From assembly GCA_046295175.1 (NCBI GenBank), contig JBKBNY010000001.1:186001-250000 (forward strand): 64,000 nt of DNA, read 5' to 3'. Numbering within the stretch: position 1 is the first letter of the stretch; every line of letters begins with the position of its first letter. Of the stretch, positions 52,879 through 61,440 are shown one piece after another. The DNA is from JALOLV01 sp046295175 (GTDB lineage Bacteria > Bacteroidota > Bacteroidia > Cytophagales > Spirosomataceae). A program made the position numbers and the translations under genes. Below the pieces are notes generated by a model. The model was not told where the DNA came from. It ran no database searches and was given only the letters and a program-made list of their open reading frames with translations.

Positions 52879-54465
52879 TTACGTTAAAGGCCCAGGATTA
52901 AACAAAACCAAATCATTATAAAGCCCCAGCTTATCGGTTGCTACTTTTTTATTTCCGCTGGCAATTTCAAGAATTAGGTGAAATAATTCCCAGCCCATTT
53001 CTTCGATAGTTTTTTGTCCGAAAGCCACTGGACCTGCATCAAAATCAATCAAATCATGCCAACGATTCGCCAATTTTGAATTTGAACTTACTTTAATGAC
53101 AGGAACCATATTTAAGCCATAAGGCGTACCCCTACCCGTAATGAATACGTGCATATTCATGCCTGCGGCCAATTGGAGCGTTCCACAGGCAAAATCACTG
53201 GCGGGAGTTGCTACAAAATTTAGTCCTTTTTTGCGTACTTTCTCACCCGGTGATACCACATCTACAATCGGACTCGTTCCAGATTTTACAACCGAACCAA
53301 GGGCTTTTTCTACAATATTACTCAATCCACCTCCTTTATTGCCAGGGGTTGTATTGGCACTGCGGTCGGCTTGCCCTTGACTAAGGTAATTATCATACCA
53401 AGCCATTTCGTCTTTGAGTTTTTGGGCAACTTCGGCACTTTCGCAACGAGGTACAAGCAAATGTACGGCATCTCGCACTTCGGTAACTTCTGAGAAAAAC
53501 ACCGTTCCCCCACCTTTTACAATCAAATCCGCTGCAAATCCAGCTACGGGATTCCCCGTCAGACCCGAAAAAGCATCGCTTCCGCCACATTGCATTCCAA
53601 CCACCAAATCAGCCACCGAGCAAGTTTCTCGTTTACGTTGATTGAGTTTTTTGAGATGTTTTTCAGCCATTTCCATAATACCATCCACCATTTCGTAAAA
53701 ACCCTCGAAGCGTTCATCTTGTAAAAAAATAATTTGGGAATTCGGATTGGGGAGTTCGGATTGGGAGTTGATTCCTATTTTATCCGAAATCCCAAATCCT
53801 AAATCCGAATTTGGCAATAACCTTTCAGGTCTAAGCTTCTCACAACCCAAGCCAATAATCATGATTTCGCCTCCAAAATTTGGATTTTGGGCAATGTGTT
53901 TGATGGTACGAATCGGGATAATGGCAGCAGGAGCATCAATCGCAATTCCACAACCATAACTATGATTGAAAGCTACGACATCATCAACATTCGGATAAAG
54001 TGGCAATAACTCTTTTCTGATTTTATTTTCGATGAAATTTGTAATTCCAGCAACACATTGTACACTCGTGGTAATACCTAAAATGTTTTTGGTGCCTACG
54101 CTGCCATCTGGGTTGCGGTAGCCTTGGAAGGTAAATACCTCACCCCCCAGCCCCCTCTCCTCAATGGAGAGGGGAGGTAGAAAATATTTAATATCTTCTA
54201 ATTTCGGAGGCTGTGGCATACTGATGTTGCTTTCGTTTACCCAGCTTCCTTTTTCAATCAATCTATTAGCATAACCGATGATTTGACCGTAACGAATAAC
54301 CTCATCTCCTTCATTAAAAGATTTTAAGGCTACTTTATGCCCCATCGGAATATCTTCTTCGAGAACCACTCCATCCAACACAATTGCACCACGCTTCAAT
54401 CCAGTTGGATTCGCTACGATGGCTACATTGTCTTTGGGGCTTGTTTTTATTACTATATTTTGCAT
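52879..54465 (-). CDS. garD: Galactarate dehydratase with two repeat-derived insertions
   Basis: The 528-residue UxaA/GarD family enzyme follows E. coli GarD closely: DNVAIVANPTGLKRG, GTKNILGITTSVQCVAG, NHSYGCGIAI, GLGCEKLRPERLL, VGMQCGGSDAFSG and ATPASDFACGTLQ, including the Cys residues of the metal site. It converts galactarate to 5-dehydro-4-deoxy-D-glucarate (EC 4.2.1.42). Two segments have no counterpart in GarD and are encoded by dispersed repeats: SIEERGLGGE (about 54140-54180) and about 12 extra residues in LGFGISDKIGINSQSELPNP (about 53735-53815). Both are in frame and in likely surface loops, so activity may be kept. Confidence 0.94.
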   Translation of the reverse strand: MQNIVIKTSPKDNVAIVANPTGLKRGAIVLDGVVLEEDIPMGHKVALKSFNEGDEVIRYGQIIGYANRLIEKGSWVNESNISMPQPPKLEDIKYFLPPLSIEERGLGGEVFTFQGYRNPDGSVGTKNILGITTSVQCVAGITNFIENKIRKELLPLYPNVDDVVAFNHSYGCGIAIDAPAAIIPIRTIKHIAQNPNFGGEIMIIGLGCEKLRPERLLPNSDLGFGISDKIGINSQSELPNPNSQIIFLQDERFEGFYEMVDGIMEMAEKHLKKLNQRKRETCSVADLVVGMQCGGSDAFSGLTGNPVAGFAADLIVKGGGTVFFSEVTEVRDAVHLLVPRCESAEVAQKLKDEMAWYDNYLSQGQADRSANTTPGNKGGGLSNIVEKALGSVVKSGTSPIVDVVSPGEKVRKKGLNFVATPASDFACGTLQLAAGMNMHVFITGRGTPYGLNMVPVIKVSSNSKLANRWHDLIDFDAGPVAFGQKTIEEMGWELFHLILEIASGNKKVATDKLGLYNDLVLFNPGPLT

Positions 54466-54467
54466 TT

Positions 54468-54731
54468 CTATCTATTCATATCTATTGCTTCTCTTTTCTT
54501 TAATTCGCTCTTCATTTTATTAAGATTATTTATGGGCAATAATAGAATCGGAAGAAGTGCAACAGGAATTGTTAATGAAGTAAATCCTGAATTACCGTTG
54601 ATGATATTGAAGATATTCAGGCATATCAAAACAAGAAGCATTCCCCCCAGTAATCCACTAACGAGATTGTTTGTTTTAATCCCTTTTTTCAATTCCTCCG
54701 TAGTCATTTTTTCAAATGAATTTTCTTTCAT
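54468..54731 (-). CDS. Small two-span membrane protein (paralogue 1)
   Basis: The 87-residue protein has a basic, helical N terminus (KENSFEKMTTEELKKGI), two hydrophobic spans (LVSGLLGGMLLVLICLNIF and LTIPVALLPILLLPI) and a charged tail (NKMKSELKKRE). It is clearly related to the 83-residue protein at 54857-55108. Similar Bacteroidota proteins are sometimes labelled redox-active disulfide protein 2, though no Cys pair is present here. It ends 2 bp before garD begins, so it is in the aldarate transcript. Function is unknown. Confidence 0.78.
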   Translation of the reverse strand: MKENSFEKMTTEELKKGIKTNNLVSGLLGGMLLVLICLNIFNIINGNSGFTSLTIPVALLPILLLPINNLNKMKSELKKREAIDMNR

Positions 54732-54856
54732 TTCTTTGATAATTAAAATTTTGAAATAAGATTAATTACATTTCGATGTTTACAGTCTGAACTTACACCA
54801 AGCTGTAATCATTTTTTAAATCACTCCCGTAAGCTCCCACATAATTTGCCTTTTTT

Positions 54857-55108
54857 CTATTGATTCTCTCTTTTCTTCAATTCGTCTTTCATATTCTTGA
54901 TATTGACAAGATTTAGAAAAAGTATTGGAGAAAGAGCTAATGGAACAGCAATCGACAAAGAACCATTGTTTTCTTGAACTTTGTTGTAAATAGCCATCCC
55001 GGCCAAAATCAGAAGCATCACTCCTAACATTCCTGTTATTGCAGAACTAACCCCAATAGTTTTTTTGAGCTGCTCGGTTGACATCTTCGAATATGAGTTT
55101 TCTTTCAT
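54857..55108 (-). CDS. Small two-span membrane protein (paralogue 2)
   Basis: The 83-residue protein begins KENSYSKMSTEQLKK, has spans ITGMLGVMLLILAGMAIY and IAVPLALSPILFLNLV, and ends NMKDELKKREN. It is a tandem paralogue of the 54468-54731 protein, with 125 bp between the two. It lies 24 bp after the permease stop, so it is in the same run. No function is known; a role as a transporter accessory is conceivable from context only. Confidence 0.78.
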   Translation of the reverse strand: MKENSYSKMSTEQLKKTIGVSSAITGMLGVMLLILAGMAIYNKVQENNGSLSIAVPLALSPILFLNLVNIKNMKDELKKRENQ

Positions 55109-55132
55109 AAAAGTATATTTTAGATTAAAATT

Positions 55133-56578
55133 TTACACCATCGGAAATAACCAAGCGGCAATCATTGTCAGAATCACACCGGTCAAACCCATCAAACTTT
55201 GCATGGGGGCAATCGTTTTGAGGGCTTCTTGTTCGGTAAGATTTGAAGTTTTACACATAATCCAAAAACCTGCATCGTTCATCCACGGAATGAGTTTTGC
55301 TCCACTCCCAATAGCCAAACATAAATAAACTGGATGAAAACCCAAATTGGCATTTTGTGCCATTCCTGCCAAAATTCCAGAGGCGGTTATCAAAGCGACC
55401 GTTGCCGAACCTTGTGCCGTGCGAACAACCATTGTGATAAAAAACGCCAACGGAATCAATGCCATTTGGTAGTCTTTGGTCAAATCAGCGATTCTACTGC
55501 TAATGCCCGTCTGTTGCAACATTCCACCAAAAGCTCCACCAGCGGCAGTAATCAAGATGATGCCTCCACCGCTTGCCAATGCCGTTGAGGTAAATGCCAA
55601 AAGTTTTTCTTTGGTTGTTTTTTTCTGCATCGTAAGCACCCACAAAGCAAACAACGCACCCGTGATGATGGCAATATTTTTATCGCCAAAGAAAAGGATT
55701 ACATCTAAAATCTTATTGATAAATGCAGAATTGGTAATTGGCGTGGCTGATTTATGAAAAGCCTCAATTGCCGAACGGATACAAATTGTAACCAACGGAA
55801 ACAATGCCGGAAGCAAAGCCCATCCCAAAGAAGGTAATTCTTTGTCGTCTTTTTCGGCAATGGCTTTGATGTCTTCGAGACGAGCATCGGGCGAATCTCG
55901 CAATGGAATATCAAATTTTTTATTGAGAAATACGGCAATAAAGTAGCCTACGGTAATCGTACATAATCCCAGAATCAAACCGCAAATCATCATCAAGCCA
56001 ATGGGTACGTTCATTGCTCCGACCAAAAACAAAGGGCCTGGCGATGGAGGTACATACGAATTTGCCATTACCGCCCCTGCAATTACCGAAAGTGCCAAAA
56101 GCAAATAGTTCTTCTTCAATCGCATTCCCATTGCTTTTGCCAAAGGCATCATTAAGAAAATAACAGTATCCACAAAAACTGGAATTGTAAGAAAGAAACT
56201 ACTCAAAATAAAGCCAATAGGAGCATTTTTTTCGCCCGTAACTTTAAGCATGGCTCTGATGATTTTTTCGGCAGCACCGCTATCGAGCATAGCTTTGCCG
56301 ATGATGGCCGCCATAGCTATCAGAATACCTATTTTGGCACACGTATTGCCAAATTCGGTGGCGATTCTTTCGCCAATGCTTTTATGGGCTAATTTGAGAG
56401 CATCGGCTTCTGAACCACCTTTGGCTATGAAAAACTGTTCGACAGATGCCGTGGGTGTCAGAATCGCTACGACGATGGCAGCCAAAAGTAGAGATAATAC
56501 AGGATGTAGCTTAAACTTGATGATTCCACCGACCACAATGGCCATTCCGATAAGCATTATAAGTATAGGGTCTGTCAT
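55133..56578 (-). CDS. GntP family organic-acid:H+ symporter
   Basis: The 481-residue inner-membrane protein has 12 or more hydrophobic spans and GntP family landmarks: GIIKFKLHPVLSLLLAAI at the start, AAIIGKAMLDSGAAEKI, NSYVPPSPGPL, ITAAGGAFGGML and VRTAQGSATVALITASG. Members import gluconate, fructuronate and similar sugar acids. As first gene of a glucarate/galactarate catabolic run, it is expected to import aldarates or a related sugar acid. A -7 box lies 27 nt upstream. Confidence 0.9.
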   Translation of the reverse strand: MTDPILIMLIGMAIVVGGIIKFKLHPVLSLLLAAIVVAILTPTASVEQFFIAKGGSEADALKLAHKSIGERIATEFGNTCAKIGILIAMAAIIGKAMLDSGAAEKIIRAMLKVTGEKNAPIGFILSSFFLTIPVFVDTVIFLMMPLAKAMGMRLKKNYLLLALSVIAGAVMANSYVPPSPGPLFLVGAMNVPIGLMMICGLILGLCTITVGYFIAVFLNKKFDIPLRDSPDARLEDIKAIAEKDDKELPSLGWALLPALFPLVTICIRSAIEAFHKSATPITNSAFINKILDVILFFGDKNIAIITGALFALWVLTMQKKTTKEKLLAFTSTALASGGGIILITAAGGAFGGMLQQTGISSRIADLTKDYQMALIPLAFFITMVVRTAQGSATVALITASGILAGMAQNANLGFHPVYLCLAIGSGAKLIPWMNDAGFWIMCKTSNLTEQEALKTIAPMQSLMGLTGVILTMIAAWLFPMV

Positions 56579-56604
56579 AGGGAAATTAGGGAATTAATTT
56601 CCAA

Positions 56605-56612
56605 CAAATGTA
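56605..56612 (-). promoter_or_regulatory. -7 box for the aldarate operon
   Basis: Plus-strand CAAATGTA reads TACATTTG on the minus strand (TAnnTTTG), 26 nt before the permease start. Confidence 0.52.
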
Positions 56613-56663
56613 TATAAACTAAATCCTATTCGCTATTGATATAATGCTAATAAATGATACTTT

Positions 56664-56691
56664 TTGGGCATCTAAAATCTTAGTACCTTTG
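56664..56691 (+). promoter_or_regulatory. Promoter (-33 TTG and -7 TACCTTTG)
   Basis: TTG at 56664-56666 and TACCTTTG at 56684-56691 are 17 bp apart, the spacing of Flavobacterium-type promoters. The downstream ATG is at 56720. This is the best two-box promoter I found. Confidence 0.62.
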
Positions 56692-56719
56692 AAATAAAAT
56701 TGTTCGCAACCTTAAAACT

Positions 56720-57157
56720 ATGGATACTGACAAGCTAATTCACAGCATCAATATAAAACTGGGCAGTTTTCCAGATTTAATTTTAACTGAATCGGAAAAA
56801 ACTTTTTTGCAGATATTCCAACCCGAAAAACATTTTATCGTTTACGGAACACTCGCCCCGAATCGTCTCAACCATCATAAAGTTGAGCATATCAGAGGTA
56901 CATGGCACGAAGGTATTGTACGAGGGAAATTAGTAAGCAAAGGATGGGGTGCCGAATTAGGATATAATGGTTTTAAGCATTGCTCGACAGAAGAAAGTAC
57001 TGATATTCAAGCATTTATATTGACTTCGGAAGAACTCCCTCAAAACTGGCAAGCCTTAGATGATTTTGAGGGAGTTGAATATAAACGTATTTTGGCACAA
57101 TACAAACTTGCCAATGGTACGCAGGGCGTTGGGTACATTTATTCGTTGAATGACTAA
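56720..57157 (+). CDS. Gamma-glutamylcyclotransferase-like (GGCT fold) protein
   Basis: The 145-residue protein has FIVYGTLAPN, the substrate-loop YGTL of the GGCT fold, followed by GTWHEGIVRGKLV and WQALDDFEGVEYKRI, where the Glu of DDFEG is the usual catalytic acid. About 35 extra residues precede the fold. Small bacterial members have unproven activity (gamma-glutamylamine or related cyclisation). It is convergent with an aldo/keto reductase gene, with only 6 bp between stops. Confidence 0.85.
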   Translation: MDTDKLIHSINIKLGSFPDLILTESEKTFLQIFQPEKHFIVYGTLAPNRLNHHKVEHIRGTWHEGIVRGKLVSKGWGAELGYNGFKHCSTEESTDIQAFILTSEELPQNWQALDDFEGVEYKRILAQYKLANGTQGVGYIYSLND

Positions 57158-57163
57158 AAGGAA

Positions 57164-58153
57164 TTACAAGCCCGTAGCTTTTTCTTGAGCTTCGGTATAT
57201 CTTGCTCCTACAACTTTTACAGCCTCCGATGCCTTCGTTAATTCATCAAGTTCTGCTGCCGAAAGTTGAACATTGACGGCACCAATGTTTTCAGTCAAAC
57301 GGTGCAGTTTCGTAGTTCCCGGAATCGGAACTGTCATAGGGTTTCGTGCCAAAACCCAAGCGAGTGCAATTTGTGCATTAGTAGCATTATGTTTTTGTGC
57401 AAAACCTGTGATTACATCAACCAGTGCTTTGTTGGCAATGCGAGCTTCTTCGGTAAACCTCGGTATTACTGCCCGAATATCTTGTGGCTCAAACTTTCGA
57501 TTTTCGTCGATAGTACCTGTCAGAAAGCCTTTTCCGAGTGGGCTAAATGGCACAAAACCAATACCTAATTCTTCGATAGTTGGAATGATTTCGGTTTCGT
57601 GATTTCGAGTCCAGAGTGAGTATTCACTTTGCAAAGCCGAAACTGGTAAAACCGCATGAGCTTTACGAATGGTATTTGCTCCAGCTTCCGAAAGGCCAAA
57701 ATACTTCACTTTTCCTGCCTGAATCAAATCTTTTACAGTACCTGCTACATCCTCGATAGGAATTTTAGGGTCAACTCGGTGCTGATAGAGTAAATCTATG
57801 CACTCAACACCTAATCTTTTCAAAGAAGCATCCACTACCTTACGGATATTTTCTGGGTGAGAATTTACACCCACCATTTTCCCATCTTGAATATCAAAAC
57901 CGAATTTTGTAGCTATAATAACTCCCTGATTTTTAAAAGGCTTTAGGGCTTCGCCAACAATTTCTTCGTTATCATACGGCCCATAAACTTCGGCAGTATC
58001 AAAAAAAGTAACGCCCTGCTCAACAGCATTTCTGATTAAATTTATCGAATCTTCTTTCGGAGGAAAAGGAGCATACGAAAAGCTCATACCCATACAACCC
58101 AACCCAATTGCTGATACTTCAAGACCCTGATTTCCTAATTTTCTTTTTTGCAT
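57164..58153 (-). CDS. Aldo/keto reductase
   Basis: The 329-residue TIM-barrel enzyme has the AKR tetrad FFDTAEVYGPY (Asp, Tyr), IATKFGF (Lys) and YQHRVDP (His), with GLGCMGMSFSY at the start and IPGTTKLHRLTENIG near the end (NADPH 2'-phosphate region). The pattern is that of AKR13-like enzymes reducing aldehydes and ketones. A 20-bp sequence 60 bp upstream of its start is repeated exactly upstream of the iorA-like gene, hinting at shared control. Confidence 0.9.
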   Translation of the reverse strand: MQKRKLGNQGLEVSAIGLGCMGMSFSYAPFPPKEDSINLIRNAVEQGVTFFDTAEVYGPYDNEEIVGEALKPFKNQGVIIATKFGFDIQDGKMVGVNSHPENIRKVVDASLKRLGVECIDLLYQHRVDPKIPIEDVAGTVKDLIQAGKVKYFGLSEAGANTIRKAHAVLPVSALQSEYSLWTRNHETEIIPTIEELGIGFVPFSPLGKGFLTGTIDENRKFEPQDIRAVIPRFTEEARIANKALVDVITGFAQKHNATNAQIALAWVLARNPMTVPIPGTTKLHRLTENIGAVNVQLSAAELDELTKASEAVKVVGARYTEAQEKATGL

Positions 58154-58212
58154 ATTTTACAATGATTTATCTTCAACAAAGTTCTGAATCTTTGAGTAGG
58201 TTTTGTAACCAA

Positions 58213-58232
58213 TTTCAAACAGAAACTTACGA
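58213..58232. repeat. 20-bp direct repeat, copy 1
   Basis: TTTCAAACAGAAACTTACGA occurs here and again exactly at 61157-61176, each upstream of a minus-strand transcription unit (60 bp before the aldo/keto reductase start). Confidence 0.85.
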
Positions 58233-58275
58233 TATTCAAACGGGGTTGTTTTTAGTAGTTTCAAGAGCAATAAAA

Positions 58276-58324
58276 TGCCACGAACACACAAATAAAGTTC
58301 GTAAAAATTTGTGCATTCGTGGCA
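58276..58324. repeat. Palindrome of the TGCCACGAA family
   Basis: TGCCACGAA (58276-58284) pairs with TTCGTGGCA (58316-58324), and inner CACAAAT/ATTTGTG extends the stem. It lies after the molybdoenzyme stop at 58342 and may act as its terminator. Confidence 0.75.
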
Positions 58325-58341
58325 AAAAATATCAATCCATA

Positions 58342-60594
58342 TTACGACTTAGCCTTCGGCTGCTCACTCATAAACGGCTGATTATAATAGCGTTGGCCCG
58401 TAGTCTTGAACAAAGCATTGGCCACTGCCCCAAATACTGGTGGGAACGGAGGTTCGCCAAGACCAGTTGGGTCGATGTCATTTTCTACAAAATGAACATC
58501 TATCTTTTTAGGTGCTTCATTATGGCGAATCATGCGATAATTATGGAAATTATTCTGCTCAGGAACACCGTCTTTATGGGTCAATGCCCCATAAAATGAC
58601 TGTCCGATGCCATCAACCACTGCACCTTGTACCATGTTTCGGGCAGCATCTGGGTTTACAACTACCCCACAATCAACGGCAGAAGTTACTGATTCTACGT
58701 ACGGTTGTCCATCTCGCATCACCATATCTACTACATGGCCTGCGTAAGAAGCATGACAGAAATAAGCAGCAACCCCACGTTTCTTGCCAGCATTTTCGGG
58801 TTTTCCCCAACCTGATTTTTCTTTCAATAATTCCAAAACACCAATATATCTGCTGGCATCATAATCGTTGTTTTTGCCAACTGGATTTTCTTTGGCACGT
58901 TTCAATAAATCTAAACGCATTTGGATGGGGTCTTTTCCCATTGCTTCGGCAACTTCATCCAAGAATGACTGCTCGGCTGCGGCATTGAAGTTGGAACGTG
59001 GTGCTCTAAATGCACCAATGGTGATGTTTGAAGGAATCTCCCAGCCTTCGGCTAAATAATTATCTACCGCACCCGCAGGAAAACGATTGGCATGAACGGG
59101 GTTTTCGGGAATACCACCACCAATGACATGAAAACCTATCAAATTTTTGTTGGCATCGAGTGCCGCACGATAAGTTGCCGTGTACATGGGGCGATAGATT
59201 CCGTAAGTCATATCATCTTCACGGGTGTATATCAATTTGATAGGAGCTTTCATTTTCTGTGAGATTCTGGCAGCTTCGTAGGCATATTGGGCATACGCTC
59301 TACGACCAAAACCTCCACCCATGCGGGTCATTTGGATTTCGATTTTATCGGCTGGTAAATTCAGTAGTTTGATGAGTGTTGGTTCCATCCAACCCGGTGC
59401 TTGTATTGGCCCCGCAACCAATGCCTTATCTGCTTCTACATGAGCGAAAAAGTTCATCGGTTCCATGGTATTATGTGCCAAAAACGGAGCATTGTAAGTA
59501 CGCTCAATTATCTGAGCGGCATTTTTGAAAGCTGTTTCTGGGTCGCCGTCTTTTCTTAATTGTTGAGCTGGTTTCTTGGCATATTCAGCCATCAGCTCAA
59601 ATTGTTGGCTTGTTGTTTCCAATCTGCCAGGTACTACTTTCTCAGTTTTTCCACCTCTGCCCATCACGGTCTCTTTTAGTTCACCAGCGGCTTCCCATTG
59701 AGCATTGATTTTCTTGCGAGCATTCATTACTTCCCAAGTAGAATTTCCCACAATAGCAATCATTTCATTAAAAGTACGGGTATCGAAACCAGCTTGTTCA
59801 AAACCATCATCATAGAGTTTGAAACTAAACACATCTTTGATACCCGGCATTTTTTTGGCAGCAGTTGCATCAAAAGACTTTAGTTTCATACCGAATGCAG
59901 GTGGATGTTGAATCATGGCTATCAACATTCCATCTACTCGATAATCCATTCCGAAAAGTGGTTTACCAGTAACTACTTTCAAGCCTTCGGTATTTTTCTT
60001 TGAATTTCTAACAATCGAAAAATCTTTTGGGGCTTTCAACTTCACCTCTTTCGGAACAGTCAATGTAGCTGCCTTCGCGGCCATTTCGCCATATTTTGCA
60101 GTTTTCCCGCTCGAATGAGACAAAACACCTGCTTTGGTTGTAATTTCTGTTGCCGAAACACCCCAAGTTTGAGCGGCCGCTTCGATAAGCATTTGGCGGG
60201 CGGCTGCTCCTGCATTTCGGAGTGGCTTCCAGTACATTCTTATTGAATTACTTCCACCCGTAAATTGTGGTCCATACTTCAGATTATCGTGCGTACCCAT
60301 TTCTACCACCACATCTTTCCAATCTACATCCAACTCTTCGGCCACCATCATCGGCAATGAGGTCATTACGTTTTGACCAAATTCGGGGTTTGGCACTAAA
60401 ATTTTCACTACATTATCAGGCGTGATTTTGATGTAGGCCGCCAATTCAGACCATTGGTCGGCGAGGTTAAATGCTTCTACTTTTTCAGCTGCTTTTGCTT
60501 CTGAGAACCAACTGAAACTAAGCATCAAACCACCTCCTGCCAGAGCCGAAGACCTTAAAAAATCTCTTCTACTTTGTGATTTTATATTTTTCAT
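58342..60594 (-). CDS. Molybdopterin-binding large subunit, isoquinoline 1-oxidoreductase beta-like
   Basis: The 750-residue protein of the xanthine dehydrogenase family has a Tat signal (SRRDFLRSSALAGGG), so it is exported folded. Molybdopterin-contact motifs include GGGFGRRAYAQYA, the FRAPRSNFNAAAEQSFLDE segment, and near the C terminus GLGEPPFPP with the presumed catalytic Glu. The overall layout is that of IorB and periplasmic aldehyde oxidoreductases. It lies 9 bp after the 2Fe-2S subunit gene; no cytochrome subunit is adjacent. The substrate may be an N-heterocycle or an aldehyde. Confidence 0.92.
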   Translation of the reverse strand: MKNIKSQSRRDFLRSSALAGGGLMLSFSWFSEAKAAEKVEAFNLADQWSELAAYIKITPDNVVKILVPNPEFGQNVMTSLPMMVAEELDVDWKDVVVEMGTHDNLKYGPQFTGGSNSIRMYWKPLRNAGAAARQMLIEAAAQTWGVSATEITTKAGVLSHSSGKTAKYGEMAAKAATLTVPKEVKLKAPKDFSIVRNSKKNTEGLKVVTGKPLFGMDYRVDGMLIAMIQHPPAFGMKLKSFDATAAKKMPGIKDVFSFKLYDDGFEQAGFDTRTFNEMIAIVGNSTWEVMNARKKINAQWEAAGELKETVMGRGGKTEKVVPGRLETTSQQFELMAEYAKKPAQQLRKDGDPETAFKNAAQIIERTYNAPFLAHNTMEPMNFFAHVEADKALVAGPIQAPGWMEPTLIKLLNLPADKIEIQMTRMGGGFGRRAYAQYAYEAARISQKMKAPIKLIYTREDDMTYGIYRPMYTATYRAALDANKNLIGFHVIGGGIPENPVHANRFPAGAVDNYLAEGWEIPSNITIGAFRAPRSNFNAAAEQSFLDEVAEAMGKDPIQMRLDLLKRAKENPVGKNNDYDASRYIGVLELLKEKSGWGKPENAGKKRGVAAYFCHASYAGHVVDMVMRDGQPYVESVTSAVDCGVVVNPDAARNMVQGAVVDGIGQSFYGALTHKDGVPEQNNFHNYRMIRHNEAPKKIDVHFVENDIDPTGLGEPPFPPVFGAVANALFKTTGQRYYNQPFMSEQPKAKS

Positions 60595-60603
60595 AGTCTT
60601 TTC

Positions 60604-61071
60604 TTATTTAGTGTTTGATGTTTTAGCCGCCGTTTTAATTGCTTCTTTAATTCTCAAATAGGTTCCACAACGACAAATATTACCGCTCATAGCATTGTCA
60701 ATATCTTCATCAGTAGGATTTGGGTTACTTTTCAGTAATGCCGCTGCCGACATGATTTGTCCAGATTGACAATAACCACACTGAGCCACATCGTGTTCGA
60801 GCCAAGCCTTTTGAACGGGATGCGTACCATTTGCAGATAAACCTTCGATAGTTGTAATGGCTGATTTCCCAACCGCCGATACTGGTAAACTGCAAGAACG
60901 AACAGCGTTTCCATCAAGATGAACGGTACAAGCTCCACATTGAGCCATGCCACAGCCAAACTTGGTGCCGGGCATATTTAGGTGGTCACGCAAAACCCAA
61001 AGAATCGGAGTTGATGGGTCAACATCTACTTGTTGCGTTTTTCCGTTGATTTTTAGAGAATATTTTGCCAT
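60604..61071 (-). CDS. 2Fe-2S small subunit, isoquinoline 1-oxidoreductase alpha-like
   Basis: The 155-residue protein has a plant-ferredoxin-type cluster site (GCGMAQCGACTVHLDG plus a later SC) and the second helical 2Fe-2S site (QCGYCQSGQIM and GNICRCGTY). It passes electrons from the molybdenum subunit encoded directly downstream (9-bp gap). It lacks its own signal peptide and would travel with the Tat-bearing partner. The 20-bp repeat lies 86 bp upstream of its start. Confidence 0.94.
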   Translation of the reverse strand: MAKYSLKINGKTQQVDVDPSTPILWVLRDHLNMPGTKFGCGMAQCGACTVHLDGNAVRSCSLPVSAVGKSAITTIEGLSANGTHPVQKAWLEHDVAQCGYCQSGQIMSAAALLKSNPNPTDEDIDNAMSGNICRCGTYLRIKEAIKTAAKTSNTK

Positions 61072-61440
61072 GATTTAATGAGTGAGTGCAAGTAATAGAG
61101 TGAGTGAATAGTTCACAATACAAAAATCTATAAAAAAAGCCTTAGAAAATAACTCTTTTCAAACAGAAACTTACGAAAATCAAATAAGTACATTGTAAAC
61201 TAAGTACATTCAATTTTTCCTGCAACCGCGGACGGTCGCAAACTATCAATGAATGAGTAATCAGCGAATATCTGCGTTACTAAATCAGCGGGAATCTGCG
61301 AGAAAAAAAATCATACTAATTTAGTTTACAGGGTATTAGGTACGATTTGCATAAGAACTGATTATACTTTAAAAAACAAAAATGAGATTTTCGCCACGAA
61401 TCAAAACATCAAAGCGACCCCAATTCATGGCTACTTAAAA
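61072..61440. other. Intergenic, 369 bp, with direct repeats and a CTGCG-type repeat
   Basis: It contains the second copy of the 20-bp repeat (61157-61176), two TAAGTACATT words 16 bp apart (61185 and 61201), and a fragment of the CTGCG/CGCGG repeat family at about 61225-61305. A half palindrome GCCACGAATC lies near 61394. No gene is seen. Confidence 0.7.
61157..61176. repeat. 20-bp direct repeat, copy 2
   Basis: Identical to 58213-58232; it lies 86 bp upstream of the iorA-like start. Confidence 0.85.
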
